In this document: piece after piece, positions 23,937-35,588 of the stretch | How the letters are laid out: every line of letters begins with the position of its first letter | Position numbering within the stretch: the stretch's first letter is position 1 | Assembly: GCF_954871325.1 (NCBI RefSeq) | Contig: NC_088779.1 | Coordinates: 22,818,846 to 22,882,845 of the forward strand | DNA length: 64,000 bases | Direction: 5' to 3' | Source: Gordionus sp. m RMFG-2023 | Lineage: Eukaryota; Nematomorpha; Gordioida; Chordodea; Parachordodidae | The notes under the pieces: generated by a model | What the model was told of the DNA's origin: nothing | Database searches by the model: none | The model's input: only the letters and a program-made list of their open reading frames with translations | Translations under genes and position numbers: made by a program

Positions 23937-25210
23937 TTGTTAATCGATCTTTTTAAAAAGATCGAATCACGATCTTTTCAAAAAAGAGGATCGACCATTT
24001 TTTGATCCTTTTTATTTAAGGAAATTTTTAATCGATGCAAAATTAACATAAATTAAATATGGTATAAATTTATTGTAATTGTATAACTAACATAAGTATA
24101 ACAATTATAATTTATTAAAATTTTTCTAAGTTATTATCATTTAAAATCCCCGTCTTTCATTAAGCACATGTTTAGCTTTACTAAATAAGCGCTCCTGTGG
24201 AGCGCTTGATGGCAAAGGTTTGTTAGATTCAATAAATATTTTTTTTAAATTAATATAAATATTAAAAATATTATTAATAAAACGAACATTTTGTGAAAAT
24301 TTTTCTCAAAAAAGTATTTATTTCATCCATACATTCATTTGAAGCATCTACATGTAGTTGATCCTACATATTTCCCAAATGGGCAATTAACCTTTCTTTT
24401 ACCATTTTGTGGCAGATTAATATAAGGCCAGTTTAACTTAAATTTTGAGTGAATTATTGCTGCCAATGTTACTGTCATACAGTGAAAAGGAAATCTATAT
24501 TAAGAAATGATAATTAATTTGTTATTAAATAAGCGTTCATTCAAATAAATCAGGTATCTGCAAAACTTAGCACTTTCAAATTTAATAGTCAGGCAAAGCC
24601 CATCATCTGTATCGTATTCGTATTTATGGTCTAAATATTGATTAAATTTAATATTATATTTAGACTTTGAGGTTTGAACTACTAATTGAAGAAGATATTT
24701 TATTCTTACAAAAATAGCATTTTGTACTGATCAAATCAACTTCACATAAAGTAAAATACTTATGTAAATTATGAAATGGTAAAAGATTCTCATTTTCACT
24801 TATATCTGCTGTCACATCAATAGTAGATATATTATCTTCTAAATCTATAATGGAGGACATTATTAAAACCTAGAATTTATTTATATTATATATACTATAA
24901 TTAGATAAATTAGGCTTTAAATCTCGTTCTAGATAAAATTTAGAAAATTGATGAAATATAAAATATAGTGGAATGGAAGTTGATAAAATATGATGTAGAT
25001 AGATATTTTTTAAAAAAATTAATTTAATTTTCACAATTTTTATTTTATTTATTCCTTTTTAAGTAAAAAATTAATTTTTAAAAGGATCGGGATCGAATAT
25101 TAAAAAAAATGATCTCGATCAAGATCCTCAATTTAATTCAGGATTATCAATCCGGGAAAATTGACAAATTTAGGATCGAATCCAGGATCTCTGAATATAA
25201 ATTATTAGTA
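23937..25210 (-). mobile_element. hAT remnant with GATC-rich ends
   Basis: The two ends carry repeated GATC motifs: left TTAATCGATC, AAAAGATCGAATCACGATC and GAGGATCGACC (23940-23997); right GGATCGGGATCGA, ATCTCGATCAAGATCC and GGATCGAATCCAGGATC (25083-25190). Between them lies a minus-strand hAT transposase remnant. Such subterminal repeats fit a hAT element. Exact ends and target duplication were not resolved; diverged AACCCGAACC-like patches just outside may belong to an older host element. Confidence 0.55.
24145..24860 (-). pseudogene. Decayed hAT transposase, internally deleted
   Basis: From an ATG at 24860 a 66-residue frame carries an acidic N-terminus and half of a BED-type finger (STKCYFCKNKI). 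At the other end, 24215-24145, the dimerisation block reads SAPQERLFSKAKHVLNERRG. The catalytic middle is almost all missing, so this is an internally deleted, non-autonomous copy. The C-terminal block is well preserved, which suggests a recent loss of the middle. Confidence 0.7.
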
Positions 25211-25545
25211 ACGGTTTCACATCTCATTTTAATGTATTCGACTTGGTTTCAAATAAGGACAAATTTTGGTTCGTGTTAGGTTCCATTTGTTTATTTTGAA
25301 AATTATATTATTTAATCTGAAAAATCACCATTAGACAATGGTAGAAAAGAAGAAAATGATAGTTGAAATACTTTAACAAAACAAAAAAATTAATCTATTT
25401 TATTTTAATAATGAAAATAAAATCAAAATATCTTAACAATTTAAAAAAAATATTTACACAAATATAATTAATCACATGACAGCTTCGCCGTTATAGAATA
25501 TAGCCTTTTCTAATTCTTCAAATAAGATTAAAATTTTTATAAATA

Positions 25546-25914
25546 TTATGTCAATACAGTTTCATTTTTAAGACCTTGTTTAAAATCGTATTTCACCTTT
25601 ACGTCCCTTGGCTTTTCTGGAATAGATATATTATACAATTTTAGCGTGTTTCTTCTCTCATTTGTTAAGGCCTTTTCCATTTCCTTGTGCCTGATAGATT
25701 TCCCTTTCACGTATCCCAAATACCAGACTATAAATATGATGCAAAGTACCATATAAACACCACTAATTATAGCGATAACATCAAAAGTGTCTGTACGGGT
25801 ATTGATTTGACACTCGGCTAAATCTTCTTTTAATTTAAAATATTCTTTTGGGAATTTGGTGGTTGGGGTGGAATCGTTTAAAAATGTATCAATTCCCAAT
25901 CCTGATTGATTCAT
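25546..25914 (-). CDS. Small single-pass membrane protein, unknown
   Basis: An intact 122-residue frame with richer codon use than its surroundings, so I believe it is a real gene. The N-terminal 44 residues are polar with two N-glycosylation sequons (N2-Q-S, N14-D-S) and one cysteine. A transmembrane helix covers residues 45-68 (VIAIISGVYMVLCIIFIVWY). The basic tail starts YVKGKSIRHKEMEKAL and continues for about 50 residues. No signal peptide precedes the helix. The layout (short glycosylated outside, one helix, then Y-V-K-x-K...H just inside) resembles KCNE potassium-channel beta subunits, but sequence similarity is too weak to claim this. It may be one exon of a longer gene. Confidence 0.6.
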   Translation of the reverse strand: MNQSGLGIDTFLNDSTPTTKFPKEYFKLKEDLAECQINTRTDTFDVIAIISGVYMVLCIIFIVWYLGYVKGKSIRHKEMEKALTNERRNTLKLYNISIPEKPRDVKVKYDFKQGLKNETVLT

Positions 25915-28900
25915 GAAAGTTGTTCGTCAAAATTTACATTGTCTTGCCTTAATTATGGTATTTTGTTGAATATGATACATTTAAATCCTGTTGGAAAAAT
26001 AAGTTTTATTAAAAGCTTTATACAAAATCAAAAAAAATAAAATAGAACCTTATTTTCTTAAAATTATATTATTATTTATTATAAAATTTTGAATCTTACC
26101 AAGAATAGGAGGGTATTTAATTTTTTTAATTTAAAAAACGATTATAGAATCATTTTTTTAAAGATTCCCTTTTTATGTTTGATAAAAATCAAAAAGGTTT
26201 ATATTAGAACGGTAAGTATTTAAATTAGATTAACTACAAAATGAAAAATAATATAATTAACTAAGTTGGCAGATGTAACTTAGCAAGTTCTTGTTAAATA
26301 ATTGAATTCATTAACTTCCAGCAGATTTCCCTGTTAGTTAAATTTATTTTGAATTTTCAAAGAAAATCGAAAAATAATTTTAATGATTTAGTAAATCCTA
26401 TTTGATACATATAAGAAAGATACTTATTTAAACTAAATAAGAAAACTGTTCCCAACATTGATCATTTAAGGGAAAATATAAGGACTGTTATAAATATAAG
26501 GACTGTTATATTAAGACATTTTCCCCCATCTAAAATAAATCAAATCAAATCGAAAAATATTGTATTTTTTATATTTATAATATGGTTAATAATCAAATTT
26601 GGCCAAAATACTATGAAATCTCTTTTATGAGCTAAAAAATACTATATAAAAATGCATTTGGTCACATGCTCTCAGTTACAATTTAAAATCGTTAGTAGAA
26701 TCTTTTAGTTAGTAGCGTAAAACTAAAAATAGACAGATAAATAAATTAGATGTTTAAAATATGACTGAGGGACAAAGTAATTTAATAAAAAAATTTAATT
26801 GTCCCATTATTGATGACTAATTTCTTTAAAGTTATAGCATAGATGCAAACATTCTGGGATAGTAACGTGTTACAAAAGTTAGGTAATTACTTTTTTTTCA
26901 AAAATATTAGGTAATGACATTAGAGCTCGTTACTTTATATCATTTTTGATTAATTAGTTTTTAATAATTAGGTCTGATATTTATATAAATAAATTTAAAA
27001 AAATAACTATAAATCTGCTGTAATTTTTATTAGTCTAAATGAAGCCTTCAATTAATAATATTACTTTCAGTATAGTCATATTACTTTTGGCCAAATGAAA
27101 AGTCAACACTATAGAGGAAACTGGGGCTAATCGAACCGATTTTTACAAAATCGGCTAAAACTCTTGTTTTTTTAAGATATGGTAAAAAAACAATATATAA
27201 ATTGATACCTATAAATATACTCCATAATAACGAAATTAGGTAAACCACTGCAAGGGGCTTACTAAACCATTAGTTTTTTTTAGGCTTTAATGAAATGCAT
27301 TTTTATTTATTAATAATGGTACGGATGAAATAATTTTATTAATTTATTGAGAATAAAAATGAAGCTAATAAATTGAAATTTAATATTGGAGATTTAATAA
27401 ACATTTTGAACATAAAAAAAGCTTATGATTTATTAGCATATCCTAAAAACCAATCATACACAGCCATGATATTTTCCTACAAGAATTTTTTCATATTAAC
27501 TGCCATAATATATGCGTATGGTTTAGCAAGCCCCCTAGCTCGAAATTGACTAATCATGATTGGAATAATTTCTAGACAAAATAAATACTCATAAAACTTT
27601 CTCAAATTATAAAAGAGGGTTAAAATAAATTTTGTTATAAAATTTAAATCATTATATAACATAATAAAAAATTAAAATTCTATAATGTAAAAATCTTTTG
27701 AATTTTACATTAAAATTTCTATAAGCATATTAGGATAAAAATTTAAGCCTTCTAGTCTCTTTAATTTTAAAATAAGATTAAGAGGTTTGCCAAGCTTCGG
27801 GATTTACCTAGCCCCTGTCTCTCCTTTTTGGGTTATAATTTTTTTTGATGAAAGATAATGATAAAAATATGGAAGAAATTAGTGCTAGTACTCATTTTCA
27901 CGATAAGAAAAAACGTTTTTTTCTGGGGAAGATAGGCTTTATTAAATTCTTTTAGGTGTAAACAATTTTATAATGCACCCTTACGACCCTCTGCACTTAT
28001 TGAAATAGTGTTCATTATGCTGAGAAATGAACGATCTTAAAAACAATCGCCATTAAAATTGTTGAAAAATATTATCAATCTAATTTTTAACCATTTTATA
28101 TTTTTGAATTTTGGGATTTGCATAATAAATATAATATAAAGTTGTAATAAAAATAAAACATTTTGTTCCATCTTTTTCTATTTGACACTTTCGGTACTAT
28201 AAAAAAATTAATTAACAGCGCTTTTTTTAGATATGTGTTAATTTTGAAAGTGTAGTTAAATAGTGGAAAAATCCTTAATAATATTTTTTGGGCTTAAAAT
28301 TTATTCAGCGTTTACTTTATCATTCTCTTTAAAAGTATGTACTATCTAGAATCGCCGAATCTTTAGACTGACATATAGACCATGAGTATATTATATCGCA
28401 TAAATTTATAATTTTTTTCATGAAATCTCTTTTTCCGCAAAGTTCTAACCTTCAACTTTATTATTTGTAGTAATGTTATCTTCATTTTCATATAATTATA
28501 GCCTTTGCAGAATGCATTTCGCTATTGACCCACTCTTTTAGCAATATATATATATCAGTACAAGATAATTATTTGGACTATATTGATCAGTATTAATACA
28601 AACATTTTAAATTATTTATCTATGTGGATGTGTGGGAGGTTGATGTGAATCATCGCATCGTGTATAAATATAGAATTTCATCATTGTTCAATACATTATT
28701 ACAGTCTTATCAACGAATCAAATTTTTGGATAGTTTAGATTAATTCGACTAGAATCGATTTGAATATATAAATTTGAATAGAAGTTACTAGTGAAGCAAA
28801 CTGTATATTGGTTTGTATGTTCATTGGTGTGATTGTTGTTTGATTTTGAAATAAAAATTTAGAATTGGGAACTTTTCTATCCTTGTAACTTCATACTTGG

Positions 28901-29287
28901 AGATGGACACCATTGTTCAAATTCTCTGGCATTTATTTAAGTTGGTCAATATTTTGATTATTTTAAAATCCCCCCCTCCTTTTTTTAAATATAAATTATC
29001 ATATATTTTTTTCATCGCCTTTTCTTTTATAATTTTATTATTCCTATTTTATTTTATATCTGGACATATTTATTCCTAGGTCTATTCAAAAGCAAATACA
29101 AATTGGATATTGAATTGTTCGTATTCAGCATTTTGAACGAATAGAATAATTTACTACTTCGTATAGGAATAGTAAAATATATTATTCTTATTTTATTCAT
29201 GATTCGAATACAAATTATTCAATTCGTATTCGATTACTTTCTATCGCAATTTCTTTTTTTTTATAATAATTTTATATAAGCACGAAA
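25915..29287. other. No gene; minor repeats, possible TATA box
   Basis: AT-rich DNA. An 18-bp direct repeat (ATATAAGGACTGTTATA) lies at 26477-26513. A TATA-like GTATAAATATAG at about 28661 is followed 20 bp on by TCATTGTTC, and a GGAGG purine patch lies just upstream; this could be a promoter or a worn LTR end, but no gene follows. From 29079 to 29240 there is a partial relative of the TAGGCCTATTCAAAA element of 11874-13049. Frames of 60-61 codons at 27477-27662 and 28897-29079 are low-complexity. Confidence 0.3.
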
Positions 29288-29509
29288 TTTGTGTCTTAGA
29301 GCGGCTCTATCTGAGCCGATTTTTATAAAATGACAAATCCAATATTTTAACAAGAACCATATTAAGTCCTAAAAATTTTGCTCATGGCACAAAGGTTTGG
29401 ACATCTATTAGCGAAATTTCAAGGCTTAGGCAATATTTTTCTGGCTAAAATATAGGGTTAGCCGTTTTTAAAAATCGACTCAAATCGTGTCGTTTAAAAC
29501 ATTACACTA
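29288..29509. mobile_element. Palindromic hAT MITE, diverged
   Basis: It runs from TTGTGTCTTAGAGCGGCTC to GTCGTTTAAAACATTACACTA with the family centre (GCACAAAGGTTTGGACATC, AAATTTCAAGGCTTAGGC) in inverted orientation. It lies 53 bp from the next copy. Confidence 0.65.
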
Positions 29510-29562
29510 AATAATAATCTTTAAGGTCTCTTAGCCAGTAGAAACTCTCCATAGTCCACAAT

Positions 29563-29789
29563 TAGTGTTGCTAAACGGCTCGATTGAGCCAAATTTTTAA
29601 AAGGGCTAAATCAATGTTTTTATCAAAAAGATATTACGCAAGCCTAAAGATTTATTTCTCATAGCTGGCACAAAGATTTGGATCCGTATTAGCGAAATTT
29701 CGAGGCTTAGGCTATATTTTCCTAGTTAAAATATTGGTTTGTTAACCTTTTTTAAAAATCGATTCAAATCTAGCCGTTTAACAACACTA
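29563..29789. mobile_element. Palindromic hAT MITE
   Basis: The ends TAGTGTTGCTAAACGGCTC and AGCCGTTTAACAACACTA are well kept. Flanks TCCACAAT (29555-29562) and TCCACGAG (29790-29797) agree at six of eight positions. The right flank also serves as the left target duplication of the fold-back hAT that begins at 29798. Confidence 0.8.
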
Positions 29790-30328
29790 TCCACGAGCAG
29801 AGTTGCCATGTCTCCCCCCATCAGCGGGAGACTCCCGCAATTTTTTAGTTTACACGCAGACATCTCTCTCTCGCAAAACTACCGCAATTGGAAATCTCCC
29901 GAAGTCTACCGCAATTTTTTAATTTCTCCCGCTTTTTTTATTTTAGTATTTTAACATTTTAATATATAAATAATAATTTTGAGAGACATTAATTGATTAT
30001 TTTTATATTTATAAAATAAATTTTAAATATTTATTCGAAAAACATGTCTAGTATGTAAATTTTTTCTATCCTCTTCTATTTTTATCCAATAATAAATCAA
30101 CATCATTTCATTCATATAAGTCAGTACAGGGGAGTATATCAACATCGATTGCATTGCAATAGGAAAATATTCTCTCAAAATAATAAATAATACAGATGCA
30201 ATCACATTTGCGGAAATCGTATACATCTATCATCTAGTTCAACATTCACAGAGCTATATCATCACAATGTGGGTCGAATCTTTTTCTCATGATATTTAAC
30301 AACTCCAATATAAGTGCAATGGCAGAAG

Positions 30329-30551
30329 TAGTGTTGTTAAACGGCTCGATTTGAGCCGATTTTTAAAAACGGCTTACTCAATATTTTAGCCAGATAATTA
30401 TTGTCTAAGCCTCGAGATTTTGTCAATAGATGTTTAAACCTTTGTGCCACCGATGAGCAAAATCTTAAGGCTTGCATAATATTTTTCCTAATAAAATATT
30501 GAGTTAGCAGTTATTAAAAATCGGCTCAAAATGAGCCGTTTAACAACACTA
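30329..30551. mobile_element. Palindromic hAT MITE, reference copy
   Basis: The best preserved member of its family: TAGTGTTGTTAAACGGCTC at the left, the inverse GAGCCGTTTAACAACACTA at the right, and a nearly complete palindrome between, so transcripts would fold into one long hairpin. The perfect 8-bp duplication GGCAGAAG (30321-30328, 30552-30559) shows hAT-type insertion. It sits in the left arm of the fold-back element; the empty site is visible in the right arm, where CCTCTGCC lies uninterrupted near 31440. Confidence 0.9.
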
Positions 30552-30854
30552 GGCAGAAGCATATTTGGGATTCATTTCACATGTAGGAAATCTACTTCAT
30601 GCAGTTAATATTCAGTTGCAATCAGAATATTCTTTATTAAAAAAGATTCACAAAATCATGCTAAGCTCTGTTCATCTCTACAGTTAAAAATTGATAATAA
30701 ATTTTATAGCGCTATTGCTAAAAATATTATATTATAATGTTCAAATAATACTCTAATTAATGCATTTTTAAATGAAGCAGATATTTTTATTAAGACAATT
30801 TTAGAATATTTACAATCAAAATTTGATTTTAATAACTATATTTACAAATGTATT

Positions 30855-31172
30855 ATGACCTTGGAACAGAAACCATCAATTGATGGTTTTTATAATTTTA
30901 TAAATGTATTAAAAATACCGAAAGACATTGATGTCTTGTTTGAGGAGATTTATATTCTCTCTATTTTTTATGATTCGCCAAAATACTTAAAGTTAGATGG
31001 TCTAAAAGCAGAGGAGAAATGGGTAGAATTTTTTCGTAAAAACGATAAATCCCCATGCTTGGAAAAAATATGCGAGTATGTATTCTCCTTACCTCATTCT
31101 AATGCCTCATCCGAACGCATTTTTAGCCTGATGAGGACTGCCTGGAAAAAGGAGAGAAATCGGATTGTTTAA
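30855..31172 (+). pseudogene. hAT transposase C-terminal fragment
   Basis: A 105-residue frame with the dimerisation motif near the end: LEKICEYVFSLPHSNASSER then IFSLMRTAWKKERNRI. It lies in the centre of the fold-back hAT between the inverted arms. Related coding sequence may extend upstream to about 30640 but no catalytic residue was identified. The fragment alone could not transpose. Confidence 0.7.
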
Positions 31173-33600
31173 CAACATTAGAGGCCGAGCAAATATATAT
31201 GTCATGCCAGGAATTTTATAAATATCTCAATAACGACGGTAAACATTTAGTTCTATTATTTAATTCTCAAATAAAATATAATTAAGTTTTAGCAATGGCA
31301 CTTATTGTCAATTTTAAAGTGTAAAGTTGAACACATCTGCAGCATAATTTTGTGTATCTTTATTAAGATTTTTCTGATTGCAACTACACATTAACAGCAT
31401 GTAGTAGATTTCCTACATGTGAAATCATTCCTAAATATACCTCTGCCATTCATTATTGAAAAAAATTTTCAAAATGTTAGGACAGCTTTTATAATTTTTA
31501 TTTAAGAAATTTTGTTTTAAAGGTTTATAAAATTTTAAAACTCTATCGATGGCGGGTATTAGGAACATATCGCAACCAACATTGTGCTGCAATTCTGTAA
31601 ATACACTCTGTTTTTACCAAATTCACTGAGGCATTATCAGATCAGAAAGCTGACATGCAATTCATTGATAATCTCGAATCTGCTATGTTTACCATTATAT
31701 GGTTAGCTATGTCTTTGGATTTTTCACTATTTGTGGGGAAAAAATAAAATAGTTTTATTGAAACGACCTTAATTTTGTTGAAATAGCGGAGGATCAAGGG
31801 AAATATTAATATTTCCCTTATTAGATGCATCTGTTAGAATTGCATATGTATGCCCATCTTTCAAATCGTTAAGAATTGACCTCCTGGATTTAGGTCCTAA
31901 AACATTGATAATAGCCTTGCTCATTTTTGTTCTACAAGTATAGTTTTCATTTATATTAGAGTTGTTAAATATTATGGGGAAAAGATTCTACCAACATTGT
32001 GATGATAAGTATCTCTGTGAATGTTGTACTACTAGATAAGTGATTACAATTGCTTAACTGTAGTTGCATCTGTATTATTTCTTATTTTTGGAGTACATTA
32101 TGTATTTAAACGTGATAATTAAATGCCTATTCCTATAATGTTATACACACACACGGTAGATTTCCAATTGCGGTCGTTTTGCAGGACATTCGCATAAAAT
32201 ATATTTTTAATTGTAAAATTAAAATCGTTTTTTTATAAAATTTTATCTTGTTTACATTCTTTTATATTTAAAAAAGATAGTTGGTTTTTTTTATAAATTA
32301 ATATATTTTATTAAATCAAGATGTTATTTTATTTTGAAAAATAGTTACCGACTTACTATGGCCCGCAAAAATTTTTTTTTAGAATTTTTATATTTCTACA
32401 GCAATTTTCATATTTCTCCCACATAATACCAAATTTTTCCAGCAATTTGAAAATTTTGACCTGACAACCCTGTCCACGAGTCAGAGCTCTCATTTGGTCT
32501 ATTATTTATTTAGAGTTATTTCTTCCTTTTACTTTATTACATTTTGAGGGGCCAATCTTACCGATTATTTTATTTATTTAATGGCAATGTAAATCACTTA
32601 ATCTTTGTTTTGTTTTGATGTGGTTATCAGAGTAAAACTGGTGTGCATCAAACTGGTAATTAAGGTCTATATTATATATTAAGATTTAAATATCATATCT
32701 CAATTTAAAAATGGGATAAGGTGGTTTACCACCATGTTAAACTAGGTAAGGTTTCCACTACTATTGTTTTTTAAGTTTCAAATTGGTATTAATCAGGAAT
32801 ATAAAAAAAACATCAGGATTGAAAAAAGCTGCTGCAAACATTTTTTTAAAAAAAATTATTAAAAAAAAGAAATTAGTTTTTTTAATGAAACTATACAAAA
32901 TGGGAAAAATATAAATGATTGTAGTAATAAAAAATATAATATTGGCAGTATTATTTGTAATAGTGTTACATTTTAAAAAAAAACAGAAAAAATAGGTTTT
33001 TTATTCCTAGTATTAATTTTAATAAGAAATATTTTGCTAAAAAAATATTTAATAGGTTTTAATTCCTAGTATTAATATTAATAGAAATATTTTGCTAAAA
33101 AAAATTTTTAAAGTGACATAGAACTACTTAAATATTTGGCAGAGGATAAATAGAAGTTAATACATAAAATATTGCAAGACTATTCTATAATAACATTAAA
33201 TGTATATTTTTTATATTTATAAAAAAATTCTTATTATTTGCAAGTGAGATAGATAAATTCAATTGAACTATTTAGATAATCTACATATTATTATATAACA
33301 TATTTTAATGTCCAGCTATATACAATTATTAATTTGTTATTATTTTATATATATATTCAAAATTTAATTTAAATAATAATTTAATGTCAAGGTTAGTAAT
33401 TATGGCCAATTACTTTAGTGTATATATTGAAAAACATTTTTTTTATAAAAAATTTGTCTTTAATAACAAAATGCAGAAAGATAAAAGTATTTTAATGATT
33501 GATTTTATTATATGATAAAATGAATTTTGAGTGAAATAATTAAATATGGTAGGTTTCAATTACCTTAATATAATAGGAAAGGTAGACTACTCTTATTTTC

Positions 33601-33804
33601 ATGATTAATGCTAAATTAGTAGAATGGAGTCTCAAGTTTGAAAGGAATTGGGGACAGGTAAAAATAAAAGGATATACTAGAATGGGAAACAGCATTATTT
33701 TAATTAGTTCGATAATTGGTCTATTTTTGGCAATTCAGCCTGGATTTTTTGAAAAATATAGATTTAGGAAATCCAAAATAAATAGAATAGCATTCAATTC
33801 TTAG
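33601..33804 (+). CDS. Small membrane-protein frame, copy 1
   Basis: Sixty-seven residues, starting MINAKLVEWSLKFERNWGQV. A hydrophobic helix covers residues 31-46 (SIILISSIIGLFLAIQ), followed by a basic tail (KYRFRKSKINR). Family not recognised. Upstream, the frame stays open to an acceptor-like GGTAG, and a strong donor-like CAG|GTAAAA lies within it after NWGQ, so this could also be an internal exon. It is worth noting mainly because the duplicate copy keeps the frame. Confidence 0.4.
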   Translation: MINAKLVEWSLKFERNWGQVKIKGYTRMGNSIILISSIIGLFLAIQPGFFEKYRFRKSKINRIAFNS

Positions 33805-35076
33805 CAAATTTACCTCAGTGGCTAATGAAACTGATATATAGGCAAGTATTTTAAAATTTCTACACTTTTAAAGTTGAAATAAAAAGAAAAACTTCTCCCA
33901 CATAATACCAAATTTTTCCAGCAATTTGAAAATTTTGACTTGACAACTCTGTCCATGAGTCAGCACTCTCATTTGGTCTTTATTATTTATTTAGAGTTAT
34001 TTCTTCCTTTTACTTTATTACATTTTGAGGGGAAGAATTACCAATTATTTTATTTATTTAATGGTAATGTAAATCCCTAAATCTTTGTTTTGTTTTGATG
34101 TGGTTATCAGAGTAAAACTGGTGTGCATCAAACTGGTAATTAAGGTCTAAATTATATATTAAGATTTAAATATCATATCTCAATTTTAAAATGGGATCAG
34201 GTGGTTTACCACCATGTTAAACTAGGAAAGGTCTCCCCTACTGTTGTTTTTTAAGTTTCATATTGGTATTAATCAGGAATATAAAAAAAACATCAGGATT
34301 GGAAAAAGCTGCTACAAATTTTTTTTAAAAAAATTATTAAAAAAAAGAAATTATTTTTTTAATGAAACTAAACAAAATGGGAAAAATATAAAATGATTGT
34401 GGTAATAAAAAATATAATATTGGCAGTATTATTTGTAATAGTATTACATTTTAAAAAAAACAGAAAAAATAGGTTCTTTATTCCTAGTATTAATTTTAAT
34501 ATAAATATTTTGCTAAAAATATATTTAATAGGTTTTAATTCCTAGGATTAATATTAATAGAAATATTTTGCTAAAAAAATTTTTTAAAGTGACATAGAAC
34601 TACTTAAATATTTGGCAGAGGATAAATAAAAGTTAATACATAAAATATTGCAAGACTATTCTATAATAACATTAGATGTATATTTTTTATATTTATAAAA
34701 AAATTCTTACTATTTGCAAGTGAGATTGATAAATTCAATTGAACCATTTAGATAATCTACATATTATTATATAACATATTTTAATGTTTAGCTATATACA
34801 ATTATTAATTTGTTATTATTTTATATATATATTCAAAATTTAATTTAAATAATAACTTAATGTCAAGGTTAGTAATTATGGCCAATTACTTTAGTGTATA
34901 TATTGAAAAACATTTTTTTTATAAAAAATTTGTCTTTAATAACAAAATACAGAAAGATAAAAATATTTTAATGATTGATTTTATTATATGATAAAATAAA
35001 TTTTGAGTGCAATAATTAAATATGGTAGGTTTCAATTACCTTAATATAATAGGAAAGGTAGACTACTCTTATTTTC

Positions 35077-35289
35077 GTGATTAATGCTAAATTAGTAGAA
35101 TGGAGTCTCAAGTTTGAAAGGAATTGGGGACAAGTAAAAATGAAAGGATATAATAGAATGGGAAACAGCACTATTATTTTAATTAGTTTGATAATTGGTC
35201 TATTTTTAGCAATTCAGCCTGGATTTTTTAAAAAATATAGATTAAAACTCAGGAAATCCAAAATAAATAGAATAGCACTCAATTTTTAG
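35077..35289 (+). CDS. Small membrane-protein frame, copy 2, no ATG
   Basis: Duplicate of the frame at 33601 with the ATG changed to GTG, so as a free-standing gene it has lost its start. The other differences keep the frame: an added Ile-type codon in the helix and two added codons in the tail (in-frame 3- and 6-base indels), and about seven substitutions. The terminal stop is at the same place. If the true gene is spliced from upstream, the ATG loss is harmless; otherwise this copy is a pseudogene. Confidence 0.35.
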   Translation: MINAKLVEWSLKFERNWGQVKMKGYNRMGNSTIILISLIIGLFLAIQPGFFKKYRLKLRKSKINRIALNF

Positions 35290-35588
35290 CAAATTTACCT
35301 CAGTGATCAATGAAACTGATATATAGGCAAGTATTTTTAAATTTATACACTTTTAAATTTGAAATAAAAAGAAAAACAAAAAAAAACACTTTGTTTTGGC
35401 AAATAAATTGCTAAAAATTCCAAATCCTGTAATTTTATTATATCAGTACAATTTTGATTATAAATATACTCTATACATTTTAGGTAAAAATTATTTTTAC
35501 ACATAAATAATAAATACTATTATATTTCTTAAATCTTGAATTTAATTATCAAATTTGATATTTTATTTATAAGACTGCTAATTAAAAT

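Larger units (their letters stand above)
29798..32473 (+). mobile_element. Fold-back hAT element with long inverted arms
   Basis: It begins CAGAGTTGCCATGTC and ends GACCTGACAACCCTG, flanked by the perfect 8-bp duplication TCCACGAG (29790-29797, 32474-32481). The arms are inverted copies over most of their length: for example CCGCAATTGGAAATCT near 29890 against its inverse near 32160, AACATTCACAGAG near 30240 against its inverse near 32020, and TTTCACATGTAGGAAATCT near 30578 against its inverse near 31415. A hAT transposase fragment lies between the arms. A palindromic MITE has inserted in the left arm. Confidence 0.8.
32414..35379. repeat. 1.48-kb tandem duplication
   Basis: Two copies, about 32414-33892 and 33893-35379, differ by a few percent of bases and small indels. 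Each starts with the last 60 bp of the fold-back hAT element (CTCCCACATAATACC at 32416 and 33895, offset 1479), so the duplication came after that insertion. Each copy carries a small frame near its end. The right boundary follows the shared GAAATAAAAAGAAAAAC. Confidence 0.9.

Noticed and set aside
28650-28920. Promoter and first exon at a TATA-like GTATAAATATAG
   Set aside because: The following 60-residue frame is low-complexity and no splice partner or conserved product was found; kept only as a note.
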